Source: an uncultured Acetobacteraceae bacterium (lineage in GTDB: Bacteria; Pseudomonadota; Alphaproteobacteria; Acetobacterales; Acetobacteraceae). Taken from it: DNA of 64,000 nucleotides. The stretch is taken from positions 105,740 through 169,739 of the forward strand of contig CALTUD010000004.1 in the NCBI GenBank assembly GCA_943912335.1, given 5' to 3'. Every line of letters begins with the position of its first letter. The stretch's first letter is position 1. The notes under the pieces are model-generated. The model was not told where the DNA came from, did not search any database, and saw only the letters and a list, made by a program, of their open reading frames with translations. The translations under genes and the position numbers were made by a program. Positions 45,887 to 55,041 of the stretch are shown here, piece by piece.

Positions 45887-47358
45887 GTAGTCCCACGGTC
45901 ACACTGCGCGGGGCGAAGGACGCCGTCCTTTCGCCGATCCGGACCAACATCCCGGCGCGGCTGGACCGTCTACCCTGGTCCAGCTTTCACCTCCTGGTGG
46001 TGGCCGGCCTGGGCATCACCTGGATTTTGGACGGTCTGGAAGTGACCATCGTCGGCTCGATCGGGCCGGCGCTCCAGAACAAGCACGCTCTGGCCATGTC
46101 GGTGGAAGGGGTGGGGCTTGCCGCCTCGTTCTACCTCGTGGGGGCCGTGGCGGGCGCGATCCTGTTCGGCTGGCTCACCGACCGGCTGGGGCGGAAACGC
46201 ATCTTCAGCATCACGCTCGGGGTCTACATCGTCAGCGTGCTAGCGACGGCGGCAGCCTGGAACAGCTGGAGCTTCATCCTGTTCCGCTGCCTGACCGGGC
46301 TCGCCATCGGCGGCGAATATGCCGCCATCAACTCCGCGATCGACGAGCTGGTGCCGGCCAAGCTGCGCGGCCGCATCGACCTGATGGTGAACGGGTCCTA
46401 TTGGATTGGCGCCGCAGTGGGTGCTGCGATCTCCTTGTTCCTGTTGCAGGGACGGATGGGCGAGGCGCATGGCTGGCGCTTCGGGTTCGCGATGGGCGGC
46501 GTGCTCGGCTTCGGCGTGCTGCTGATGCGCCATTGGGTGCCGGAGAGTCCGCGCTGGCTGCTGACGCATGGGCATCGTTCGCAGGCCGAGACAGTGACCG
46601 CCGAGATCGAGCATCGCTGCACGAAGAACCGGCCCGGCATGCTGGAGCCGGTCACCAAATCCATGGTCGTCAATCCTCGTCGCGTGTTCGGCTTCGGCCT
46701 GATCTGGCGGGCGATGATCGGCCAGTACAAGGTCCGTTCCGCCCTGGCCCTGCTGCTGATGGCGTCGCAGGCCTTTCTCTACAACGCCGTGTTCTTCACC
46801 TACGGTCAGGTTCTGACGCATGAGGAAGGCGTCGCGCCGGCGCGGATCGGCATGTTCATCCTGCCTCTGGCGGTGGGCAATCTGATCGGGCCGCTTCTGC
46901 TGGGTTCGCTGTTCGATACGATCGGGCGCCGGCGGATGATCTTCGCGACGTACGGCGTTTCCGGCCTGCTCATGACGGCGGTGGCGCTTCTGTTCGCGGG
47001 CGGCCATCTCACCGCCACCACCCAGACGATCGGTTGGGTGGCGATCTTCTTCTTCGCCTCGCCCGCCGCCAGCGCCGCCTATCTCACCGCCAGCGAGATA
47101 TTTCCGCTGGAAACGCGGGCGATGGCGATCTCGATGTTCTATGTGCTGGGCACGCTGATCGGCGGTGTCGGCGCGCCTTACCTGTTCGGCGTGCTGATCG
47201 GCATGGAGGGTCGCTGGCCGCTGGCCTGGGGGTATCTGGGTGCGGCGATGCTGATGATCCTGGCCGGCGTGGCGGCGCTGTTCTTCGGCGTCGATGCGGA
47301 AGGCAAGTCTCTGGAAGACATCGCCGCACCCCTGTCCGAGGACGGCGCGGCGCGTTGA
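45883..47358 (+). CDS. MFS transporter, metabolite:H+ symporter type
   Basis: A 491-residue 12-helix carrier. Signature loops are GWLTDRLGRKRIFS between helices 2 and 3, RCLTGLAIGGEYAAINSAI, and PESPRWLL before the central loop, all typical of the sugar/carboxylate porter branch. The start is a GTG overlapping the TGA of the acetate-CoA ligase gene (GTGA), implying one transcript and a role in uptake of a short organic acid such as acetate or propionate. The substrate is inferred from linkage only. Confidence 0.88.
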   Translation: MSSPTVTLRGAKDAVLSPIRTNIPARLDRLPWSSFHLLVVAGLGITWILDGLEVTIVGSIGPALQNKHALAMSVEGVGLAASFYLVGAVAGAILFGWLTDRLGRKRIFSITLGVYIVSVLATAAAWNSWSFILFRCLTGLAIGGEYAAINSAIDELVPAKLRGRIDLMVNGSYWIGAAVGAAISLFLLQGRMGEAHGWRFGFAMGGVLGFGVLLMRHWVPESPRWLLTHGHRSQAETVTAEIEHRCTKNRPGMLEPVTKSMVVNPRRVFGFGLIWRAMIGQYKVRSALALLLMASQAFLYNAVFFTYGQVLTHEEGVAPARIGMFILPLAVGNLIGPLLLGSLFDTIGRRRMIFATYGVSGLLMTAVALLFAGGHLTATTQTIGWVAIFFFASPAASAAYLTASEIFPLETRAMAISMFYVLGTLIGGVGAPYLFGVLIGMEGRWPLAWGYLGAAMLMILAGVAALFFGVDAEGKSLEDIAAPLSEDGAAR

Positions 47359-47385
47359 CATCAAACGTGACAAACCCTCTGCTAT
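47355..47385 (+). promoter_or_regulatory. candidate promoter of the lipoprotein gene
   Basis: A consensus TTGACA (47355-47360, overlapping the MFS stop) is followed 19 bp later by TGCTAT. The spacer is 2 bp longer than ideal. Start of the next gene is 57 bp further on. Confidence 0.4.
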
Positions 47386-47441
47386 CCTCGGTTCGGCTCC
47401 TTCCCGTTCGCGTTGGAGCCAGAACGAAGAGGGAGGATCGA

Positions 47442-47714
47442 ATGGCGGCACGCCGGGGCCTGTTACTGGTCGGCATCGCGGGTGGGCTTCTGGCAGGTTG
47501 CGTTTCGCCGCCTCCGCCGGCGCCTCCGCCACGTGTGGTTTATCAGCCGCCGGCCGTGGTGGTCGCGCGTCCGCCGCAGCCGCCCGTGATCGTGGAAACG
47601 GTTCCGCCGCCGCCGCCCGCCCATCCATACTGGGTCTGGCGCCGCGGCAATTGGCACTGGAACGGGTATCGCTGGGTGTGGATCCGCGGCCACTACGTCG
47701 AACGGCTCTACTGA
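47442..47714 (+). CDS. small proline-rich lipoprotein with YXWGXW-like tail
   Basis: A 90-residue protein with a lipoprotein signal ending at the lipobox LAGC, then a Pro/Val-rich linker and an aromatic C-terminus (YWVWRRGNWHWNGYRWVWIR) that resembles the YXWGXW repeat family. It is likely anchored at the outer membrane facing the periplasm. The role is unknown. A perfect GGGAGGA site precedes the ATG. Confidence 0.8.
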   Translation: MAARRGLLLVGIAGGLLAGCVSPPPPAPPPRVVYQPPAVVVARPPQPPVIVETVPPPPPAHPYWVWRRGNWHWNGYRWVWIRGHYVERLY

Positions 47715-47889
47715 GCCTCGGGCGGCGGGTCGCGTTTCCGCGTCCTGCCGCCTCGTGAGGATCGATACCCGTCGACGGTGTCGTCGGTCGCAGCAAAAGT
47801 GGATTTCGACGAGAAACTTTTCGGCCGCGATACAGGGATGCGTGTTTGCTGGTATCATGCCGCAGATGATTCGGGATGGGCTTGTCGCG

Positions 47890-48414
47890 ATGGCGGGCGA
47901 GGATGTGGCTGCGCTGCTCGACCGGTGCGCCAATGGTGATCAGTCCGCTTTGAAGCGGCTTTACGACACGCAGTCGCCTAGGCTCTACGCCCTGGCGCTT
48001 CGGCTTCTGAGCCAACCCGTTCTGGCGGCCGACGCCGTGCACGACGTTTTCCTGCGCATTTGGGAGCGCAGCGAGCGCTTCGATCCCGGCCATGGCGATG
48101 CTGCGGCCTGGTTGACCGGTTTGTTGCGTTATCGCGCCTTATCAGCGTTGCGGCTGCGGGGCCGTGTGGCTGCGCGGCCGCGGATTGCCGAGACGGTCGA
48201 ACAGGAAGCGGGTTCGGGTCCAATCGACGGGGCGCCGGTCACCGAAGGATGTTTCGGAGCGCTCGACGCTTCGAGCTTGCAAGCGTTGCGTCTGGCTTTT
48301 CTCGACGGATACACCTACGCCGAACTGGCGGACACGCTCGACCAGTCACTTGGAACGGTCAAGAGCGGTGTTCGCCGCGCCCTGATCGACTTGAAGACAT
48401 GTCTGCAGGCATGA
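47890..48414 (+). CDS. ECF-type RNA polymerase sigma factor
   Basis: A 174-residue extracytoplasmic-function sigma factor. Region 2 runs from about residue 5 (LYDTQSPRLYALALRLL, VLAADAVHDVFLRIWERSERFDP) and region 4 is near the C-terminus (LQALRLAFLDGYTYAELADTL, then GTVKSGVRRALIDLK). The ATG at 47890 gives the usual short lead into region 2; earlier in-frame starts exist (47866, 47755) but add unsupported residues. It is followed at once by its anti-sigma gene with a 4-bp overlap. This is the SigK/RskA arrangement, which senses envelope or oxidative stress in other bacteria. Confidence 0.88.
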   Translation: MAGEDVAALLDRCANGDQSALKRLYDTQSPRLYALALRLLSQPVLAADAVHDVFLRIWERSERFDPGHGDAAAWLTGLLRYRALSALRLRGRVAARPRIAETVEQEAGSGPIDGAPVTEGCFGALDASSLQALRLAFLDGYTYAELADTLDQSLGTVKSGVRRALIDLKTCLQA

Positions 48415-49112
48415 CCCGGCCGGAAGACGCGCAGGAGCGGCTGATCCTGGCAGGGGATTACGTGCTGGGCACGCTTTCCCCCCACGAGCACGACCGGCTG
48501 AAGCACGAAAGCGCCGTTGATCCGGCGCTTCGGGCCGACCTGGCCTTTTGGGAACGGGCGCTGACCGTGCTGTCCGCCGACGTGCCGATGGTGATGCCGC
48601 CGATCGCGCTGTGGAGCCGTATCGAGCGCAGCGTGCATGCGCCCGGCGTACGTGCAGCGGCAATGCCGGTGCGTTCGAACCGCAGCGAGGTGTCGGCTGC
48701 GTTCTGGAAGGGCATCACGGCCGTTTCGTTTCTTTTGGCGGCCGGCATCGCCTTCGTGGTGCTGATGGACCACACGCCCATGGCCGTGCCGATGGCGGCC
48801 TTGACCAAGCCTGGCGAGCCGGAGCCGGCCTTCGTGGTGGAAACCCGGTCCGACGGCGTGGTGCAGGTGATGCCGCTGCATCCCGGCGATATTCCGTCGG
48901 ATCGCGATATGGAGCTGTGGTCGCTAGCGGCGGGCGCGACCGTACCGGCGCCGCTGGGTGTGCTGCCGCCGGGTGGGCGTCATCTGCATCGTGCGATGCT
49001 GCCGCTGGGCGACAGCAAGCTTCTGGTCACGCTCGAGCCGCGCGGCGGGTCGCCGACCGGGAAACCGACCGGACCGGTTCTGTTCAGCGGCGCCTTGTCG
49101 CTGCCGGACTGA
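48411..49112 (+). CDS. RskA-like membrane anti-sigma factor
   Basis: A 233-residue protein: N-terminal cytoplasmic helices (LAGDYVLGTLSPHEHDRL, typical of the anti-sigma domain), one membrane helix (about 101-119) and a periplasmic RskA domain (LEPRGGSPTGKPTGPVLFSG near its end). It should bind and hold the ECF sigma factor until released by proteolysis. The ATG overlapping the sigma stop (ATGA at 48411) is used; an ATG 12 bp upstream is an alternative. Confidence 0.87.
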   Translation: MTRPEDAQERLILAGDYVLGTLSPHEHDRLKHESAVDPALRADLAFWERALTVLSADVPMVMPPIALWSRIERSVHAPGVRAAAMPVRSNRSEVSAAFWKGITAVSFLLAAGIAFVVLMDHTPMAVPMAALTKPGEPEPAFVVETRSDGVVQVMPLHPGDIPSDRDMELWSLAAGATVPAPLGVLPPGGRHLHRAMLPLGDSKLLVTLEPRGGSPTGKPTGPVLFSGALSLPD

Positions 49113-49116
49113 CCGC

Positions 49117-49701
49117 ATGGTCGACGTGGTGGCGGATCGGGCCGCCTGGTTGAAGCGGAGATTGGCAGTTCTTCCTCGGATCGGTCCGTGGCCCGGAGAG
49201 CCGCCGGGAGGGGGTTCGCAGAGGGCTGCCGTGCTGGTGCCGATCGTGATGGCGCCGGAACCGTTCGTTTTATTGACACGGCGATCGGCGGGTCTGCGGC
49301 ATCATCCGGGGCAGGTTTCCTTTCCTGGTGGACGGGCCGATCCGATCGACCGGGATGCGGCGGCGACGGCCTTGCGCGAGGCGAACGAGGAGATCGCGCT
49401 CGATCCAGGACCATGCGAAGTGTTGGGCCGCCTGCGGGAAACGACGACATTCAATGGCCGTTTCGTCATCACCCCTGTGGTGGCGCTTCTGCCGGCCGCG
49501 GCACGGTGGCGCGCGTCGGAAGCCGAGGTGGCCGCCGTGTTCGGGCTGCCGCTTTCTGTTCTGCTGGACCCCGATGCGCCACGGCGGATCACCGAGGGAC
49601 CGCGGGCCGGCTCCTGGATCTGGCCGCATGAGGACGAGGATATCTGGGGCGCGACCGCCCGCATGTTGATGGATCTGGCGCGGATTCTTGCTGCGGACTG
49701 A
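49117..49701 (+). CDS. NUDIX hydrolase, CoA pyrophosphatase type
   Basis: A 194-residue NUDIX enzyme. The CoA-specific lead QVSFPGGRADP is followed by the NUDIX helix core ALREANEEIALDPG (metal-binding Glu residues of REANEE). Members cleave CoA or other nucleotide diphosphates. The start follows the anti-sigma stop by 4 bp, so it may ride on the sigma operon transcript. It is convergent with the HglS-type gene. Confidence 0.88.
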   Translation: MVDVVADRAAWLKRRLAVLPRIGPWPGEPPGGGSQRAAVLVPIVMAPEPFVLLTRRSAGLRHHPGQVSFPGGRADPIDRDAAATALREANEEIALDPGPCEVLGRLRETTTFNGRFVITPVVALLPAAARWRASEAEVAAVFGLPLSVLLDPDAPRRITEGPRAGSWIWPHEDEDIWGATARMLMDLARILAAD

Positions 49702-49710
49702 CGTCGCGGC

Positions 49711-50931
49711 TCAGGGAGCTTCGCGTCCCTCGGCCTGGGCGGCATAGAGCGCCATCTCGTCGATCAGCGTCATCCCGACCGCCTGTTCGAGCGCGGCGCG
49801 CGTTCCGGCGGCGAGATCGTCGTCGCGGGCATCGGAGCCGAGATTGGATCGGAAGATCCCAGCCGCGCTGACGGGCAGGAAATCCTCGTAGAGCAGCGGC
49901 GCGCCGGTATCCGGATCGAAGAAGGCGAGGCCGGCTTCGCGCAAGGCGTCAGCATCGTCGTGCAGGCCGGCGAAGCTGATCGCTTCAGCTTCCGGACGCG
50001 GACGGCCTTCGGCGAGTTCGATCCGCAGCCGGTCCAGAGCCGCATCGTAAAGGGCGCGGCCGGTCGGCGTGAGGGCCGCGCCGCGCTGCTCGATCTCACC
50101 GAAGCGGGCTGTGTGGGTGCCGGAGGCGTCGCTGAAGCGCACCGTCTCGGACAAAGCCTGGAAGCTGGTCTGACGCAGCAGGATCGGCATGTCCCGCCGC
50201 GGCGGCCCCTCGATCACCGCCTTGGGGTTCATGTTGGCCGCGCGCATCGCCGTCTGCGCTGCATCGATATCGAGCGTGCGCGGGGTGAGGTGGTTGATGT
50301 GCGGCCCGCGGAAACACACCACGTCGGCGACGAGCGGGTGGGCGGCGCGGAGGCGCGCGTAGAGGGGGGCGGACACGGTAGCGCTGTCGTGCCAGCGGAA
50401 CAGGGACAAAGCTTCGGCGATCAACGCCGGCGCATCCTCGGCGGGCAGACCGCCTTCGGTTTCTGCACGGGCGAGAAGGGCGTCGAGCCGGTCGCTGCCG
50501 AGGCGGCGTGCCTCGAGGATCGCCAGCGCTTCTTCGCGCAGGGCGCTATCGGCGATGAGCTCGGGACGAAGCAGCGAGGTGAAGACGCGGAACGGGCTGC
50601 GATTCAGGTCGGCGATGCGCACGGGGCGGAACGCGGTGGAATGCACCGGCACGCCGGCCGGGGCCAGGTCGTAATAGCCGACCGGCTGCATGCCCATCAC
50701 CGCGAACAACCGGGCGATCAAACGCAGTTCGGCGGGCGTGCCGACGCGAATGGCACCGTGACGCTCGCTGCCGAGGCGCTGATCGTCGGCGCCGCCAGCC
50801 GCGCGGTTGGTGTCGGCCACGATCCGCAGCAGATCGCCGTAGAGCGGGACCTCCTGCCGATACATGGCGGACAGGGCTTGCGAAAAGCGATCGCGCAACA
50901 GAACGGGATCGATCGGGTCGGTCTGGGGCAT
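49711..50931 (-). CDS. hglS: 2-oxoadipate dioxygenase/decarboxylase, HglS type (DUF1338)
   Basis: A 406-residue VOC-fold enzyme. HglS converts 2-oxoadipate to D-2-hydroxyglutarate in D-lysine breakdown. Seen: SERHGAIRVGT with metal His58 and substrate Arg62, INHLTPRTLDID with His214, and FGEIEQRG with the third metal ligand region. It is somewhat shorter than E. coli YdcJ (about 447). No other lysine-catabolism gene is nearby, so the physiological role here is inferred from family only. It is divergent from the sulfotransferase-like gene. Confidence 0.88.
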   Translation of the reverse strand: MPQTDPIDPVLLRDRFSQALSAMYRQEVPLYGDLLRIVADTNRAAGGADDQRLGSERHGAIRVGTPAELRLIARLFAVMGMQPVGYYDLAPAGVPVHSTAFRPVRIADLNRSPFRVFTSLLRPELIADSALREEALAILEARRLGSDRLDALLARAETEGGLPAEDAPALIAEALSLFRWHDSATVSAPLYARLRAAHPLVADVVCFRGPHINHLTPRTLDIDAAQTAMRAANMNPKAVIEGPPRRDMPILLRQTSFQALSETVRFSDASGTHTARFGEIEQRGAALTPTGRALYDAALDRLRIELAEGRPRPEAEAISFAGLHDDADALREAGLAFFDPDTGAPLLYEDFLPVSAAGIFRSNLGSDARDDDLAAGTRAALEQAVGMTLIDEMALYAAQAEGREAP

Positions 50932-51055
50932 GGCGGTTCGATCCTGGCACGGGCCGCGCGCGGTCGCCAGCGTCGCGGAGGAACCAGACGTTGCAATATG
51001 GCTGAAACAAAACCAGCGCAGGATTTGCGGACAGCAGCAGCAGGGAGCGTGCGGA

Positions 51056-52084
51056 TTGCTCAGCGAGACCGATATCGTCGCCGGCTATCAATGGCTCCTG
51101 GGACGGTTGCCCGCGATGGACGAGATCGCGCAGTGCCGGGCCCATTTCATCCGCTCCGCCGACGACGTCCGGGCGTTCCAGGATTCGCTCCTGCGATCGG
51201 ACGAGTTCCGGAATCGCCGTCTGCTGATGCAGCGCGGCCTCGGCGCGTTCCGGCCGGAGCTCGACGGCGACCGGCTGGCCTTCGTGCATATCGAGAAATG
51301 TGGCGGCACCACGCTGCACGCCATGCTGTCCACTCAGTTCCCGCCCGAGCGGATCTGTCCGGAACGCGACGCGTCCCTGGGCGACTGGACCATCAACGAG
51401 CTGGCCGGCTTCAGCTTGTTCTCCGGCCATTTCGATATGGTCTATTGCGCCTCCATTCCCGGCCGCGTGCGTGTGCTGACCATGCTGCGGGAGCCGAAGA
51501 AACGCCTGTTCTCGCTCTACCGCTTCTGGAAAGCGCATCGTCCGGACCCGGTGCGGGATCGTTTCGTGCTGATTCCGATGGCGCGGGAGATGGATGCGGC
51601 AACGTTCTTCGCGCATGACGAGGTGCGCTTCCACACCCTCCTGCGCGACGGCATGACCGGGCAGCTCACGCGCAGCCGGGGAGAATGGACCATCGGCGCC
51701 GGGCACAAGCTGCTCGATCAGCCTGCCGAGACGCTTGCCCGTGCGATCGCGGTGCTCGAAGCCATGGCCGGGTTCGGTATTCTCGAACGGTTCGACGACA
51801 GCCGGACTCTGCTGAATGCCCGGCTCGGGCTCGATATGCCCGCCATCGCGCCACGTCAGGTGCTGAGCGAATTGGCCGGCACCGAGGACGCGATCGTCTC
51901 ACTGCCGCCGGAGCCGGTCACGCCGGAGGTGGACGCGCTGCTGGAAGCGATGACCCAGGTGGACCGGCCGTTCTACCACCACGCCTGTGCCGTGTTCGCG
52001 CGACGCATGGCGGAGCTGGACCGGCCGCGCCCGGCGAGACGTCGCCCGATCGTTCGTTTGCCGTCCTTCACCCGGAGATCTTGA
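51056..52084 (+). CDS. sulfotransferase-like protein
   Basis: A 342-residue protein. A helical N-terminal segment (residues 1-75) precedes a sulfotransferase fold: FVHIEKCGGTTLHAML resembles the PAPS 5'-phosphosulfate loop, and VLTMLREPKKRLFSLYRFW the 3'-phosphate-binding region. The target could be a carbohydrate, lipid or protein; it is unknown. No ATG fits; TTG at 51056, 8 nt after a GGGAG site, is the best start. Longer frames reach into the divergent hglS gene. The 3' end overlaps the minus-strand acyltransferase remnant by 17 bp. Confidence 0.75.
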   Translation: MLSETDIVAGYQWLLGRLPAMDEIAQCRAHFIRSADDVRAFQDSLLRSDEFRNRRLLMQRGLGAFRPELDGDRLAFVHIEKCGGTTLHAMLSTQFPPERICPERDASLGDWTINELAGFSLFSGHFDMVYCASIPGRVRVLTMLREPKKRLFSLYRFWKAHRPDPVRDRFVLIPMAREMDAATFFAHDEVRFHTLLRDGMTGQLTRSRGEWTIGAGHKLLDQPAETLARAIAVLEAMAGFGILERFDDSRTLLNARLGLDMPAIAPRQVLSELAGTEDAIVSLPPEPVTPEVDALLEAMTQVDRPFYHHACAVFARRMAELDRPRPARRRPIVRLPSFTRRS

Positions 52085-52340
52085 TGCCGCCGCGCCGTGT
52101 GCCGGGAGCATCGCCCGTCATGCGCCGGAGCCAGCGGTCCGCCGGGCGGGACAAACACATCTCGACCAGCCATCCCAGCGCCAGGCTCGCCGCCAGGACC
52201 GGGCAGAACCAGATCCAGCCATTCGTGACGTCGCTGCCGCTCCATCGGAACAAGGCCGCACCGGCCAGTACCACGAAGACATGGCTGAGATAGATCTCGT
52301 AGCTCATGCGCCCGAAGGCGCACACGCGATCCAGCGCTTG
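52068..52340 (-). pseudogene. C-terminal remnant of an acyltransferase-3 family protein
   Basis: About 90 codons keep the end of an integral-membrane acyltransferase: FGRMSYEIYLSHVFVVLAGA is the family's last-helices motif, followed by another membrane stretch and a basic tail ending GGIKISG. The N-terminal two thirds, including the catalytic His region, is absent. Upstream on this strand lies the start of the divergent methyltransferase gene. It therefore looks like a truncated relic left by a rearrangement. A stand-alone start in the remaining frame (52412) is unlikely to make a functional enzyme. Confidence 0.7.
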
Positions 52341-52374
52341 CATCGCCCGCGAACATGGTTCGATTGTCCGCCCC

Positions 52375-53187
52375 ATGAACCGCACAGACTTGCCTTTGAG
52401 CGTCGGACGCATCGCCTTCGGCGGCGATCCGGACGGATATGCGCGCGGCCGGCCGCCCTATCCGGCTTCGGTGTTCGAAGAGATGGAAAAGGATCGTGCG
52501 CTGTCCGGCGCCGCGATCGTGGAGATCGGCGCGGGTACGGGGCTGGCGACCGAATCGCTGCTTCGTCGCGGGCCCGCGCGATTGCTGGCGATCGAGCCGG
52601 ATGCGCGTCTGGCCGCGTATCTGCGACGAGGGCTCAGCGCACATCATTCCGAACTCGCCGTCTCCGACGCGAGTTTCGAGGAGGCCGATTTCGCGCCGGA
52701 GAGCGCCGATCTGATCGTGTCGGCGACGGCGTTTCATTGGCTCGACCAACCCTCTGCGTTGGCCAAGGCGATGCACGTGCTGAAGCCCGGCGGCTGTTTC
52801 GCCATGTTCTGGAACGTGTTCCATGACCGCGAGCAGCCGGACGCGCTGCACGAGGCGTCCGCGCCGCTTTGGCGCTTGCTGCCGTCGTCGCGATCGTTCC
52901 AGACGCCGGCGTTGCCGTTCGCGCTCGACGCGGCGGGGCGTCTGGACGATCTGCGCGCGGCCGGGTTCACACCGGTTCGGTCCTGGTTCGGGCGCTGGCA
53001 GACGGAGATGGAAACAGAGGCGGTGCTTGCGCTGACCGCGACCTTCTCCCAGGTGACGCAGGCCGAACCCGCGTTGCGTGAGCGCTTCCTCGGCGAGCTG
53101 GAAGAGCTGATGCGGACCCGGTTCGGCGGGCGGGTGGAGCGCCGCTTCACCACGGCGCTGTATCTGGGGCGGAAGCCGGGCGTCTAG
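52375..53187 (+). CDS. class I SAM-dependent methyltransferase
   Basis: A 270-residue methyltransferase: motif I is VEIGAGTGLATESLL, motif II/III includes FEEADFAPESADLIVSATAFHWLD (the AFHW pattern seen in the UbiE/Tam-like group), and MHVLKPGGCFAMFWNVF follows. Substrate unknown. Start at 52375, after the remnant's region; an earlier frame from 52306 is possible. It is convergent with the metallophosphoesterase gene. Confidence 0.87.
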   Translation: MNRTDLPLSVGRIAFGGDPDGYARGRPPYPASVFEEMEKDRALSGAAIVEIGAGTGLATESLLRRGPARLLAIEPDARLAAYLRRGLSAHHSELAVSDASFEEADFAPESADLIVSATAFHWLDQPSALAKAMHVLKPGGCFAMFWNVFHDREQPDALHEASAPLWRLLPSSRSFQTPALPFALDAAGRLDDLRAAGFTPVRSWFGRWQTEMETEAVLALTATFSQVTQAEPALRERFLGELEELMRTRFGGRVERRFTTALYLGRKPGV

Positions 53188-53194
53188 GGCGACG

Positions 53195-54007
53195 TCAGCA
53201 GGCGTCGGCCAGACGCACCTGGGCCGGACCGCCATCGTTCGAGGCGGCGACAACCAGAACCAGATCTTCTCGGAAAGCCGGGTTGCTGTTGCGCGGACCG
53301 GCCGCGTTGGACACGATCCGCGTGCCGTGCGGGCGACGCAGCAGATGGGTGCAATGGGTATGGCCGTGCACCCAGAGATCCACCAGACCGGTATCGGTCA
53401 GATGCGACAGGTCGGACGCGGAATTGCCGGCGCACCAGGAGCCGCGCAGATGCTCGGCGATGCAGAGCGGATGCGGCGCGTGATGGGTGACCACCACCAC
53501 CGGGCGTGCGTCGCGCGGGTTCGAAAGCTGCACTTCGAGACAGGCGCGAAGCTGGGAATGCAGCCGCGCCGCATCGCCGTTGGTGAGCGCGCGATGCCCT
53601 TCCACCCCGGCGGCGACCTGGATCGGTTCGCCCGCGCGCGCGCCTGGCAGGGTGCGATGGCTGCCCATGCTGCCATCGGTCCAGAGCGTACCGCCCAGGA
53701 ACCGCAGTCCGGCGATCTCGACCTCGTCGCCCTCTAGAAGGTGGACGCCGAGGCGTTCTGCTTCCAGGCGGGCCGTCGTCAGATCGCCCGGCACCATGCC
53801 GTGCCAGTATTCGTGATTGCCCATCACGAACACGGCCGGCTTTCCGTCCGCGAGTTCGGCGACGATGCGCAGCGCCTGCTCCGGGTCGCCCTGGAACACG
53901 TCGCCCGCCACCACCAGAACATCGAAATCCGGACGCTCGGGCCGGAAGTTCTGCGGATAATGCGTCGCTTCCAGATGCAGGTCGGACAGGATCCAGAGAC
54001 GCGTCAT
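53195..54007 (-). CDS. metallophosphoesterase
   Basis: A 270-residue calcineurin-type phosphoesterase with all five metal motifs: SDLHLE (residues 8-13), GDVFQGD, GNHEYWHG, VTHHAPHP and HGHTHCTH. Such proteins hydrolyse phosphomonoesters or diesters; the specific substrate is unknown. The ATG at 54007 overlaps the serB stop by 4 bp, so it is the second gene of a serB operon. Confidence 0.92.
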   Translation of the reverse strand: MTRLWILSDLHLEATHYPQNFRPERPDFDVLVVAGDVFQGDPEQALRIVAELADGKPAVFVMGNHEYWHGMVPGDLTTARLEAERLGVHLLEGDEVEIAGLRFLGGTLWTDGSMGSHRTLPGARAGEPIQVAAGVEGHRALTNGDAARLHSQLRACLEVQLSNPRDARPVVVVTHHAPHPLCIAEHLRGSWCAGNSASDLSHLTDTGLVDLWVHGHTHCTHLLRRPHGTRIVSNAAGPRNSNPAFREDLVLVVAASNDGGPAQVRLADAC

Positions 54008-54918
54008 TCGCGGAAATCCGCCGCCCTGTAGCCTTGCGCGAACAGCAGCGCGCGCAGATCGGCGTGATCGACGCGGTTGCGCGCCTGCGCCGCCACCACC
54101 GGTTTGGCGTGGAAGGCGATGCCGAGACCGGCGGCGCCCAGCATGTCGAGATCGTTGGCGCCGTCGCCGACGGCCAGAGTGGCGCCGATCTGCAGGCGTC
54201 GGCCCGCCGCCAGCGCGCGCAGCGTGGCGAGCTTGGCGGCGCGGTCCAGGATCGGTTCCGCCACCGCGCCGGTCAGTCGGTCGTCCTCAATCAGCAGACG
54301 GTTGGCATGGTGCGAGTCGAAGCCGCAGGCATCCGCGACGCGCTCGGTGAAGACCGTGAAGCCGCCGGAGACCAGGGCCGTCGTGGCGTTATGCGCGCGC
54401 ATGGTGGTGACCAGCGTGCGCGCGCCCGGGGTGAGGCGGGTTTCGGCCCAGGTCTCGTCCAGCGCGGCCACGCCGAGACCGCGCAGCAGGGCGACCCGTT
54501 CGCGCAGGGCGCGGTCGAAGGCGATCTCGCCGTTCATGGAGCGGGCGGTGATGGCGGCGACGCGCTCGCCGAGACCGGCGCGGGCGGCCAGATCGTCCAG
54601 GGTCTCGTTCTGGACGATCGTGCTGTCCATGTCGGCGACCAGCAGGCCCTTGCGACGTCCGCGCGAGCGGGTGAGCAGAACGTCCACATGCTGGGCGGAG
54701 AAGCGTTCGCGGATGCGCGGCAGGGTGCGTTCCGCGCCCGAGAACGCGCCGGACACGGAATCGGGCAGAGGCGGGCAGGGGATATCCACCGCCTCGCCGG
54801 GCGACAGCTCGATGGGTTCGGCGCCGGACACCAGCGCGCGCGCTTCCTCAATGACGGTGCGCGACAGCGTCGTGGCCTCTCGCGCCGCGACAAGGGTAAG
54901 CACATAGGGAAGCGTCAT
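54004..54918 (-). CDS. serB: phosphoserine phosphatase
   Basis: A 304-residue HAD-superfamily enzyme, last step of serine synthesis. An N-terminal ACT-like region (1-85) precedes the HAD core: nucleophile motif VADMDSTIVQNE (Asp96, Asp98), cap region, motif II ALVSGGFTVF, and motif III/IV GDGANDLDML. The start at 54918 gives the normal alphaproteobacterial length; the longer frame upstream is not coding. It overlaps the metallophosphoesterase gene and is divergent from miaA. Confidence 0.95.
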   Translation of the reverse strand: MTLPYVLTLVAAREATTLSRTVIEEARALVSGAEPIELSPGEAVDIPCPPLPDSVSGAFSGAERTLPRIRERFSAQHVDVLLTRSRGRRKGLLVADMDSTIVQNETLDDLAARAGLGERVAAITARSMNGEIAFDRALRERVALLRGLGVAALDETWAETRLTPGARTLVTTMRAHNATTALVSGGFTVFTERVADACGFDSHHANRLLIEDDRLTGAVAEPILDRAAKLATLRALAAGRRLQIGATLAVGDGANDLDMLGAAGLGIAFHAKPVVAAQARNRVDHADLRALLFAQGYRAADFRE

Positions 54919-55041
54919 GGGCGGGGAAACGCGCTCTCGATCGGGAAGACGGCCGAACGGAAGCGGATTCCGGCCAGGGCTGAGGGTGGTGGCAGGGATG
55001 GGGATGACGGACAAGCCGAATAAAAGCGGGTCAGAATAGCC

